A stretch of 38,955 nt of DNA from Kutzneria sp. 744 (GTDB lineage: Bacteria; Actinomycetota; Actinomycetes; Mycobacteriales; Pseudonocardiaceae). The notes under the pieces are model-generated. The model saw nothing but the letters and a program-made list of their open reading frames with translations. It was not told the DNA's origin and did no database searches. Within the stretch, counting starts at the first letter, position 1. Each line of letters begins with the position of its first letter. Positions 26,041 through 34,500 of this stretch are shown here, piece by piece. A program made the position numbers and the translations under genes. Location: the NCBI RefSeq assembly GCF_000568255.1, contig NZ_KK037166.1:487063-526017 (forward strand), written 5' to 3'.

Positions 26041-26129
26041 GGCCACCTACCGGAACCCCGTACCGTGATCGGCTCCGCTACGCCTGGCCGTCTTGCCTGT
26101 ACTCCACGGGTAGTTCGTCATCTCCCGTG
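26041..26129 (-). repeat. Two-hairpin repeat element, copy R3
   Basis: P1 (26041-26089, again 49 nt) has outer stem GGCCA/TGGCC, where a T-A pair of R2 became C-G. In its inner stem TACCGGA/TCCGCTA two pairs changed together and one mismatch remains. P2 (26105-26129) has CACGGG/CCCGTG, again a paired change, around the identical 13-nt loop TAGTTCGTCATCT. It starts 168 bp after R2 and lies 157 bp downstream of the minus-strand gene ending at 26286. Confidence 0.72.
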
Positions 26130-26285
26130 CCATCGGACGTTTTCTTCCCTCGTGCTGGGTAGAACACTACACACGCCCAAGGCCGAATGTCTACCCCGGT
26201 CACCATAGATTTGCTCGGACGGATGACCCACGTATGCCCCGACAGGCCACACGCGCCGCTGACCTGCGCAGACACCGACCGGCTC

Positions 26286-26714
26286 CTACGCCGGGGGCTC
26301 CTGCTGCGCCGCGAGCAGAGTGACCGTCCGACGCCGGTAGTCCACATCGGCCACCATCTGGTCCAGAACCCGCAGTGCCTCGGCCGCGTCCTGCGCCTGC
26401 ACCCTGTCCCGCACATACCGCGCCAACCCGACCAACTCCTCGGGCCAGCTGTCCCACGTGGCGCGGGCCGCCTCGATCAGCGGACCCAGATGCTCGGTGC
26501 TCCACTGCCCTTCCGCCCCTTCCCGGCCCGCCTCCGTCGCCGGGTGTTCGCCGTCCCCGCGCCACCCGCACGAACACGACGCGACAAAGCCCTGCAACGA
26601 GCTGGTCTCCTCGGTCCACCCCGCGCTGACCGTGCCATCGGCGAGCTTGCGCGCGGCATGCCCCTCATGGTCGTCGACCTGCTGCGCGTACGGACCGGTG
26701 TAACGGATACCCAT
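26286..26714 (-). CDS. Hypothetical protein with CSCGW motif
   Basis: The 142-residue protein begins MGIRYTGPYAQQVDDHEGHAA, and GGGAGGAAATC directly before ATG 26714 makes the start convincing. The middle has FVASCSCGWRGDGEHPATEAGREGAEGQWSTEHL, a CxCGW segment with a later His that could hold a metal. The end is a helical stretch with RRRTVTLLAAQQEPPA. I know similar hypothetical proteins from actinomycete accessory regions but no function. It is on the same strand as, and upstream of, the three hairpin elements, so a read-through transcript would carry them in its 3' region. Confidence 0.8.
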   Translation of the reverse strand: MGIRYTGPYAQQVDDHEGHAARKLADGTVSAGWTEETSSLQGFVASCSCGWRGDGEHPATEAGREGAEGQWSTEHLGPLIEAARATWDSWPEELVGLARYVRDRVQAQDAAEALRVLDQMVADVDYRRRTVTLLAAQQEPPA

Positions 26715-26857
26715 GATTTCCTCCCGCGGGCTTCCCTGTCCCCTCGACCTCGGCTGAGGATCCTGCCACCACGGTCCCGAAACCACCCGATGTCAACGGT
26801 GACGGCCAGCATCCAACGGCGAAGTTGCCGTGAACGGCTGGTCATCTGCAGCCGGCC

Positions 26858-27586
26858 CTACTCGGCGTCCTGCGCCTCGATCAGGTCGAGGTCGCGGACG
26901 CAGAAGCCGCGGTGCTCGAAGGTCTCGTTGAGCACCGTGCCGAGGCACTGCCGCACCAAGCGGCCGCGGGCGTACGGCGGCCAGACATCGTCGTCGGGCA
27001 CCGGCGCTCGCGCTGCGAGTTGCACAGCGGTGACCTCGTCGAGCCAGGCCTCGAGCTCGGCGGCCTGTGCTTCACGCACGCTCACGATCTCATCGAGCGT
27101 CGGATCGAGCGAGAGATCAAGCCCATGTGCTCCACGGTAGGGCTCGACGGTCGGCCCGATGCCCATCGGCGTGAACAGCTCCGTCGAGCCCAGGCAACAG
27201 CGGCGGAACCACGAGTCGTGGACGAAGACCAGGTGGCGCATCGTCTGCACCGCCGACCACTCGTCGTTCACGCTGCGGCGCTCGATGCCAGGCGTACGGC
27301 GGATTCGCTCGACCGTGGCGGCCCAGCCGGCATGAAGCTGTCGCGATGCCTCGCGCAGATCGGCCGGGTCCTCGGAGCGAATCAGCACCCGCACCGGATG
27401 ACGCCGGTCGAGCTCTGCCTCGACGTACCCGGTGACCTCGACACCGTTCACCACGAGGTTGGTGATGAGCCCGTCGATCACGGCATCCTGCATGACGACG
27501 CCGATCAGGCGTGCTCCGGTCAGGTCGCACTCGCGGAACTCCGCACCGTGCAGATCCTCGCCGACATACCGCGTCATGCTCCGCAT
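26858..27586 (-). CDS. DinB-family protein with pentapeptide-like N-terminus
   Basis: The 242-residue protein starts with a short pentapeptide-repeat-like segment (EDLHGAEFRECDLTGARLIGVVMQDAVIDG). A DinB/DUF664-type four-helix bundle follows: NDEWSAVQTMRHLVFVHDSWFRR holds the first conserved His and NETFEHRGFCVRDLDLIEA the last. DinB proteins bind a metal through three His and include thiol-dependent transferases; the reaction here is unknown. The IS630 element is inserted so close that only 2 bases lie between the TA duplication and the ATG at 27586. The native promoter and leader are therefore cut off, and CAGGAC in the IS end may serve as ribosome binding site. ATG 27577 is an alternative start. 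Confidence 0.85.
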   Translation of the reverse strand: MRSMTRYVGEDLHGAEFRECDLTGARLIGVVMQDAVIDGLITNLVVNGVEVTGYVEAELDRRHPVRVLIRSEDPADLREASRQLHAGWAATVERIRRTPGIERRSVNDEWSAVQTMRHLVFVHDSWFRRCCLGSTELFTPMGIGPTVEPYRGAHGLDLSLDPTLDEIVSVREAQAAELEAWLDEVTAVQLAARAPVPDDDVWPPYARGRLVRQCLGTVLNETFEHRGFCVRDLDLIEAQDAE

Positions 27587-28236
27587 ACTAGTGTCCTGCG
27601 CCTAAAGTTCGTTGATTAATTGTAGGATTGACGGATGGCAGGTAGAGGCCGGCCGGTGGCCGCTGTGGTGTTAACCGACGAGGAACGCGAGACGCTTCAA
27701 CGGTGGGCGCGGCGGGCGAAGTCGTCGCAGGCATTGGCACAGCGATGCCGAATCGTGCTCGGGTGCGCGGCCGGCGGATCCAATCAGGACGTCGCCGCCG
27801 AGTTGGGGATCTGGCCGCAGACGGTGGGCAAGTGGCGACGACGGTTCCTGGACAGGCGCCTGGAGGGCTTGGTGGACGAGCCACGTCCGGGCGCCCCGCG
27901 CAAGATCACCGACGAGCAGGTCGAGGAACTGGTGGTGGCCACGCTGGAACGGACCCCGGCCGATGCCACGCACTGGTCGCGGACCTCGATGGCGGCCGAG
28001 AGCGGATTGTCCAAGTCGACGGTCGGACGGATCTGGAAGGCGTTCAACCTCAAGCCCCACCAGGTCGACACCTTCAAACTCAGCAACGATCCGCAGTTCG
28101 TCGACAAGGTCCGCGACGTCGTCGGGCTCTACCTGAATCCGCCCGACAAGGCGCTGGTCCTCTGCGTCGACGAGTTGGGTCGGACCGGGGCGCGTTGACG
28201 TCCTTACGAACGTTACGTTTCCCCGGCCCGCCCGCC

Positions 28237-28270
28237 GAACCGGACGTGCCCATTCCTGAGCATCCGGCTC
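28237..28270 (-). ncRNA. Group II intron domain V
   Basis: The minus strand reads GAGCCGGATG, CTCA, GGAA, TGGG, CACGTCCGGTTC in order: a 34-nt hairpin with the AGC catalytic triad, a GGAA tetraloop and the two-nucleotide bulge of domain V. It lies 22 nt after the maturase stop and 63 nt before the 3' splice site, the normal arrangement. Confidence 0.92.
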
Positions 28271-28292
28271 TCCACGAGCCCGTGTCAGCGGA

Positions 28293-29726
28293 TCACTTTG
28301 CTGGTTCTGGCGTTATGACTGCCCAGGGTGTAGGGATGTTGGCCGCCCGGTATCGGTAACGGCTGACCGTCACCGTCTGGGGCTGGAACAACGTCACCTC
28401 GTCCTCCGTCGGTCGCCACCCCGGAAGGTAACGGCGCATGAGGACGGCCCACTTCGTTTTGTTGTGCCGCTTACGAATCCACCGCACTACCCGATGCCAG
28501 GCGTAATCATCGAGGTAGTGGAAGGTCGCCTTCGACACACCATGACGGAAGTAGACGCACCAACCCCGCAGCACCAAGTTGAGTTGGCGCAGCAGGGCGG
28601 CAAGTGTTGGATGCGACGACCTGCGGGTCAGCGCGCGGACCCGCCCGACGATCGAGGCCAGCGCCTTCTTCGACGGGTAGGTGTAGACCACGCGCTTGTC
28701 CGTGCCCCGCTTCCGTTTCCGCTGGATGCGGAACCCGAGGAAGTCGAAGCCCTCATCGATGTGACAGACCCTCGTCTTGGCTGCCGACAACCGCAGGCCC
28801 ATCGGGGCCAACAGTCCGGCCACCACCTCCCGGAGGTCTTCGGCATGCCGCTTCGACCCGGACACCAGAACCACGAAATCGTCCGCGTAGCGAACGATCC
28901 GATAGGTGGCCGACCCCTTGCGGCGCGCCACGAACCGCCGATACGAGGTGCCGCTGGCCGCCCATGCCCGGGCGAAATGCTCGTCCAGGACTGACAGGGC
29001 GATGTTGGCCAGCAACGGAGACAGGATCCCGCCTTGGGGTGTGCCGGTACTGGTGTTCCTGACCACGCCGTCCTCGCTGAGGACGCCCGCATGCAGGAAC
29101 GCCTTCACCAGAGCCAGAACACGTTTGTCCCCGACCCGACCACGCACCCGGTCCATCAGGGCCGGGTGGTCGATCATGTCGAAGCACGCCTCGATGTCCC
29201 CTTCCAGGACCCACTCATACGAGCGGGACGTGAACTGGTGGATCTCCGCGATCGCATCCTGGGCCCGGCGCCGAGGACGGAAACCGTAGGAACACGGTTG
29301 GAAGTCCGCCTCGAAGATCGGCTCCAGTACCAGCTTCAGAGCCGCCTGCACGGTGCGGTCCCGCGCGGTCGGGATACCCAAGCGACGCAGATTCGCGCTG
29401 CCCGGCTTGGGGATCATCCGCTCCCGCACGGGCATCGGGTCGAACCGCCGCTCCCTGAGATCTCGCCTCAAGGTGGGCAGGAACCACTCCTCGGCGGCGA
29501 ACACGGCGTCCGGACGGACACCATCCACCCCCGCCGACCGCTTACCCTTGTTGCCCCTGACCCGCGTCCACGCCACAACGAGAACAGCCGGGTCACACAC
29601 CAAATTGAACACGTCGTCGAACCGGCGACCAGGACCATCGATCGCCCACTGATGCAGCTTGGTCTGGATCCGCAGTACCCGCGCCTCGGCCTCCTCGACC
29701 GTCGGCCACAGCACACCCGTATTCAC
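28293..29726 (-). CDS. ltrA: Group II intron reverse transcriptase/maturase
   Basis: The 477-residue protein has RT blocks RFDDVFNLVCDP (RT0), GNKGKRSAGVDGV (RT1), RRLGIPTARDRTVQAAL (RT2a/RT3 boundary), CSYGFRPRRRAQDA, GDIEACFDMIDH, GTPQGGILSPLLANI and the active-site YADD (280-283). The thumb/maturase domain X follows (LRQLNLVLRGWCVYFRHGVSKATFHYLDDYAWHRVVRWIRKRH). No HNH endonuclease motif is visible at the C-terminus (ends TPWAVITPEPAK), so it probably primes from nascent strands or uses an En-independent route. GTG 29726 is chosen because CAGGAGA lies upstream and NTGVLWPTVEEAEARV is the usual N-terminus; the long basic extension upstream is intron domain I-IV RNA read as protein. Confidence 0.95.
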   Translation of the reverse strand: MNTGVLWPTVEEAEARVLRIQTKLHQWAIDGPGRRFDDVFNLVCDPAVLVVAWTRVRGNKGKRSAGVDGVRPDAVFAAEEWFLPTLRRDLRERRFDPMPVRERMIPKPGSANLRRLGIPTARDRTVQAALKLVLEPIFEADFQPCSYGFRPRRRAQDAIAEIHQFTSRSYEWVLEGDIEACFDMIDHPALMDRVRGRVGDKRVLALVKAFLHAGVLSEDGVVRNTSTGTPQGGILSPLLANIALSVLDEHFARAWAASGTSYRRFVARRKGSATYRIVRYADDFVVLVSGSKRHAEDLREVVAGLLAPMGLRLSAAKTRVCHIDEGFDFLGFRIQRKRKRGTDKRVVYTYPSKKALASIVGRVRALTRRSSHPTLAALLRQLNLVLRGWCVYFRHGVSKATFHYLDDYAWHRVVRWIRKRHNKTKWAVLMRRYLPGWRPTEDEVTLFQPQTVTVSRYRYRAANIPTPWAVITPEPAK

Positions 29727-30893
29727 CGGTGATCTCCTGCCCTTCCGTTCCCATCGCCGCGGACTCGCTGCCGCCCTTCGCCATGTGGCCGGCTTTCCCG
29801 ACCTCGGACTACTACGACGGCTCCGCCACGCCCCGGCCCGCTCAGCCGACGACGAGCCTGCCCGCACCCGACCTGGACGGCCAGCACGCGGGACCAGCCC
29901 GGGACGCTTCCCACGTTCACCACACACCGGTCGACGGGGTCGGTGCCCAGCTTTGCCCCTGCGACATCGCCACGAGTACGCCGCAGCCTTTCCTCGCGGC
30001 CTCCCTGCCGGCGTCTTCACCCGGCCCGAAAGTCACCCGCCCTGTCCCGGACATCCGGTCAAGACAGGTGTGCGTCGCGCTCCGGCCCGCATCCGCCAGG
30101 TTGGAGCCGGTGTATCTCTTGAGAGGCTTTAACCGCTGGTTCCTCACGTACACCTTTCCGTCTCGCTAGGTGAGCCCGAGCCGTCTGGCAGTGCCGGCCC
30201 GTCTCCTCGTTGTCAGGGCTGCTCCCACCCTCCCCGGCGCCTCCCGGATCAGGCTGCCCTCAGCTTCATCGACCTGCTGCGACAGGACGACGGCGGAGGT
30301 CTCTCACCTCCACCCGATAGTGCAGCGCCTCGTGGCGCACGAAGTCGCAGATCCAGGCGCTGGACCGGTCCGCGCCGATGCTGCCGATGATGCCCGGCCT
30401 GCCGCAGCGCCGTACCCATGACTACATCCGGCACGGCATCACCACCCTGTTCGCCGCGCTCGACGTGGCCAGCGGCGAGGTGATCGGCTCCATCCACCGC
30501 CGTCACCGCGCGGTGGAGTTCAAGAAGTTCCTCACCACACTGGACAAGCAGGTGCCCGCCGACCTTGACGTGCACCTAATCTGCGACAACTACACCACCC
30601 ACAAACACCCCACGATCAACAAGTGGCTGGCCGCGCACCCCCGCTTCCACATGCACTTCACCCCGACCTACTCCTCCTGGCTCAACCAGGTGGAGCGATG
30701 GTTCGGCTTGCTGACCGACAAACGCCTGCGTCGAGCTGCGCACAAGTCCTTACGTGCACTGGAAAACGACATCCGCGACTGGATCACGACGTGGAACGCC
30801 GATCCCAGGCCGTTCGTGTGGACCAAGGACGCTGACGAGATCCTCGACCGCCTCGCCTCATATCTTGACCGAATTCCTGGCGCAGGACACTAG

Positions 30894-31376
30894 GTCCGAG
30901 CACCGACAACTCGACGAGTTCATCGAGGTGCACGCCAACCAGGCGCCCGATCTGCACGAACCTCTGCAGAAGGCCAAGGCCGACGGCTGGCGGACGGCTT
31001 TTCCGCTGTGGGTAGCCGATGTCGAACCCGGCTCGATGCACGACCTCACCCTGGCCCGCGAGCACCTGCTCGGCGCTTTGCACTGGGCCGCGTCCCAGCT
31101 CGAACTACCGACTCCGGCCGACGGCAGCTACGAAGGCTCGGGCATCGGCGTGCACACCACACTCCAACAACCTGCCGGTGATCAAGTACTCGACGTGGAC
31201 AACGTACCTACAACGCGCTCCTCCGCGGACTGCGCTGCCTGGGTGAACGCGGCTTTGCGCTACTCACCGGCCGCTGGCGCACCCTCCACCACATCACCGC
31301 CGGCCCCCGCAAGATCGGCGACATCGTCAAAGCCGCACTCGTTCTCACCCATGTCGAACACGACCGACTCAGCTGA
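30894..31376 (+). pseudogene. Remnant of an IS5-family (DDE_Tnp_4-like) transposase
   Basis: The frame carries KAKADGW, LWVADVEPGSMHDLTLAREHLLGAL and TPADGSYEGSGIGVHT, the middle of IS5-type transposases. After LDVDN a one-base deletion (about 31197-31202) moves the rest to another frame, YNALLRGLRCLGERGFALLTGRW followed by PRKIGDIVKAALVLTHVEH, ending at TGA 31374. The N-terminal half is missing, cut by or before the IS630 insertion whose right end abuts it. It marks an older mobile element at this site. Confidence 0.85.
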
Positions 31377-31564
31377 TGTAGGGGCGATCACCTCATTGTG
31401 CTGGGGAGACTGGCCGCAGGCAAATGTTCTTGCCACCGCGCCAACGCGCACCGGCTCCACCACGTCGCTTGGAAAGCCATCCAAATGGAGTGCGAGTATC
31501 CGGCTGTCCGCGCGCACTGTGTCAAACGCCTGCGCTGCCGACCCGCGCTCACTAGCGTTGCCCC

Positions 31565-34500
31565 ATGACCGGGATCAACGTGCATCCTGACCACCTGCGC
31601 AGCTCCGGCGGCAAGCTGGCTGCGTTCGGCGGCAAGCTCGCCGACGGCGGCCAGAAGCTGGAAACAGCAGGCCAGAACCTGGTCTCCCACGCCAGCAGCG
31701 ACAGGTCCGGGATCGGCGCCGTTGTCGCCAAGGCCATGGGCGAAGGCGTGCAGATTACCGGCAAGGTCTTCGGCGAGGGCGGACGAGTCGTCGAAGGCGC
31801 CGGCAAGCGCCTGCACACCATGGCTGACCTGCACGAGGAGGCCGACCGGTCAGCCGCGAGCGCGCTGCGGAAGCACCACCCGGGCAGGGAAGGCAATATC
31901 GCCCCGCACGGTGGCGGAGTGCGCGCCGCCCGTCCGCTCGGACGGTCCTCCGGTCGAGACCGATCCGCGCGCAGCCACCTCGGCGGCAACCCGCGTGACC
32001 ACGCAGTCGACGTCAACGGTCGGACGCTCAGCGAAGACCCGATCGACTTCGCCTCCGGCGAGGTGATCCTGACGCAGACCGATGTCGAGTTGCCGGGTGT
32101 CCTGCCCCTGGTGCTCAGCCGCACGCATGTCTCCTCCTACCGAGTGGGGCGAAGCTTCGGCCCTGCCTGGGCGTCCACAGTGGACCAGCGGCTCGAGGTC
32201 GATGGCGAAGGCGTGGTGTTCGTCGCTGCCGACGGTGTCCTGCTCGCCTACCCGACGCCACAGGACGAGGCGGTGCTTCCCGAAGAGGGGGCCCGGTGGC
32301 CACTGCGGCGGACGGTGGACGGATACCTTCTCGACAAGCCGGAATTCGCGGAGCACCTGCGTTTCGACGTCGATGGGACACTGCGGTCGATGGGCGATCG
32401 TCGGGGCCACGACATCGACTTCGTACGCGCCGCAGATGGCACGCTGACCCAGATCCGGCACTCCGGCGGGTACGTCGTCGGTGTCGAGGCCGCGGACGGC
32501 CTGATCACCGGCCTTTCGGTCGAGGGTCGACCGCTGGCGCGGTTCGGCTACGACAACGATCGGCTGGCCGAGGTGGTCAACGGATCGGGACAGCCGCTGC
32601 GGCTGCACTACGACGCCGACGGCCGGCTCGCGCAGTGGGTCGACCGTAACGGCATGTGGTACCGGTACCACTACGACAACACGGGCCGCTGCATCCTGGC
32701 AGAAGGCGCGGACGGCAATCTGACCTGCGCCCTTGACTACGACCGGGACAACCGCGTCACGTCGGCCACCGACTCGCAGGGCCATGTCACCCTGTACCAG
32801 TTCAACCAGGCCCGTCAGATCGTCTCGGTGATCGACCCGTTGGGCGCGCGGACGGTGTCCGAATGGGATCGCTACGACCGCCTGTTGTCGCGGACCGATC
32901 CGCTGGGGCACACAACGCGGCTGGAGTACACCGAGAACGGCGATGTCGCCCGGGTTACCAGGCCTGATGGTTCACAGGTGCTGGCCGAGCACAACGATCT
33001 CCGGCTGCCGGCCGTGGTCGTCGAGCCGGACGGGGCAGTGTGGCGCCGCGAGTACGACGATGTGGGCAATCTCGTCACTGTGACCGACCCGGCCGGCGGC
33101 GTCACCCGCTACACCTATGACGATTCCCATCATCTGGCCGCGATGACGGACGCTCGCGGCGCGGTCACCTCTGTCGAATGCGACGCCGCCGGGCTGCCCA
33201 TCGCGGTCACCGATCCGCTGGGCGCACGCACCCGTTACGAACGCGACCGCCTCGGACGGGTCACCACGGTTGTCGATCCGCTCGGCGGCGTCACACGCCT
33301 GGAGTGGACCGGTGACGGTCAGCTCGCCACACGGGTCCACCCCGACGGATCGATCGTGCGTTGGACCTACGACGGCGAGGGCAATGAGATCGAACGCGTC
33401 GACCCGCACGGTGCGCTCACCCGCACCGACTACCGCGGGTTCGACATGCCGGCCGCGACCATCGACGCCACCGGCGCCCGCACCGAATACCACTACGACA
33501 CCGAGCAGCGCCTTGCGTCGATCACCAACCCGGCCGGCCTTGTCTGGCGGTACGAGTACGACGCCGCCGGCCACCTGGTCGGCGAGACCGACTTCGATGG
33601 CCGGTCGACCCGCTACGGCCGGGACGCGACTGGACGCATGGCGTCGCGCACCAACGCGCTGGGCCAGACCACGACCTTCGTCCGGGACGCCTTGGGCCGC
33701 GTCGTCGAGCGGCATGCGATCGACGGCATCACGACCTTCGGCTACGACGCGGCCGATCGCGTCCTGTGGGCGACCAACACCGACGCCGACCTGACCCTGA
33801 CCTACGACTCGCTGGGCAATGTCCTCACCGAGACGTGCAACGGACGCACGCTCACGTCGACCTACGACCCACTCGGCCACAAGACCACCCGCACCACTGC
33901 CTCCGGAGCCGTCTCGCGGTGGCGCTACGACGCCGCGGGCCAGCCTCTCGCCCTGACGGCGGCGGGCGCGACGTTGACCTTCGGCTACGACCCGGCCGGC
34001 CGCGAGATCAACCGGCGGGTCGGCGCGCTCAGCCTGAGCCAGACCTGGGATGCCGCACACCGCCTGCATACCCAAGCACTCACCGTGCCTGCCCCGGACA
34101 ATCGCCCCCATCTGATCCAGCGACGTGCCTACACCTACCGCGCCGACGGCGCGGTGACGAACGTCGTCGACCAGATCGGCGGCGTGCGCACCTACGAGCT
34201 CGACCAGCTCGGACGCGCCGCCAGGGTCATCGCGGCCGATGTCGACGAGCGCTACGACTACGACCCCAGTGGCAACGTCGGCGGGCCGACTCGCGAGCAC
34301 GTCGGTACGTTGGTCCGCGCCGCAGGCCTGATCCGCTACGAGCACGACGCGCAGGGGCGGATCATCGCGCGGCACAGCCGAACCCTGTCCGGGCAGCGGC
34401 GAACCTGGCGATACGCGTGGAACTCCGACGATCAGCTCGTCGCGGTGAGCACACCTGACGGTGTCACCTGGCGGTATCTCTACGACCCGCTCGGCCGTCG

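Larger units (their letters stand above)
28174..30340 (-). mobile_element. Complete group II intron (2167 bp)
   Basis: On the minus strand the element begins GTGCGCC, the group II 5' consensus, at 30340 and ends CCAAC at 28174, with the expected AY 3' end. A 34-nt domain V (28237-28270) and a domain VI hairpin (28174-28233, GGCCGGGG pairing with CCCCGGTC) precede the 3' end. It encodes a reverse transcriptase/maturase at 28293-29726. Both ends were fixed independently: the IS630 transposase frame is restored only with these borders. The intron looks intact and could be mobile. Confidence 0.93.
27591..30890 (+). mobile_element. IS630-family insertion sequence carrying a group II intron
   Basis: The ends are GTGTCCTGCGCC (27591) and GGCGCAGGACAC (to 30890), perfect inverted repeats. 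They are flanked by TA duplications at 27589-27590 and 30891-30892, the target site typical of IS630/Tc1-type elements. Counting the neighbouring bases the inverted match is 15 bp. Without the intron the element would be 1133 bp, the usual size. It contains one transposase gene, now split by the intron. Confidence 0.93.
27635..30893 (+). pseudogene. IS630 transposase split by an antisense group II intron
   Basis: The 5' part (27635-28173) encodes the HTH region (SNQDVAAELGIWPQTVGKWRRRFLDRRLEGL) up to the first catalytic Asp in LVLCVD. The 3' part (30341-30893) resumes as KSQIQALDRSAPMLPMMPG, with ICDN and NQVERWFG supplying the other Asp and the Glu of the DDE triad. Joining base 28173 to 30341 restores the frame exactly and recreates the conserved VDEKSQ, the intron interrupting the Glu codon after GA. 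Because the intron lies on the opposite strand it cannot splice out of transposase mRNA, so the gene is inactive. The stop TAG uses the TA target duplication outside the element. Confidence 0.93.

Noticed and set aside
25936-26129. Tiny minus-strand ORFs starting ATGACGAACTACCCG after GGGAG in R2 and R3
   Set aside because: The start region is the loop and arm of hairpin P2; the peptides diverge in length and sequence and R1 lacks the start.
25690-26129. Integron attC sites
   Set aside because: GTTAGAC beside R1 resembles a core site, but R2 and R3 have TAGAC and AAGAC without a matching second core, and no integrase gene is present.
25690-26129. CRISPR array
   Set aside because: Repeats are diverged, about 90 bp long with 80-bp spacers, only three in number, and no cas genes are nearby.
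28293-29726. Retron or diversity-generating retroelement reverse transcriptase
   Set aside because: Domain X, domain V, GTGCGCC and an AC 3' end show a group II intron; no template/variable repeat pair was seen.
29727-30020. N-terminal basic extension of the maturase
   Set aside because: It is intron RNA read in frame; GTG 29726 has the ribosome binding site and the conserved N-terminus follows it.
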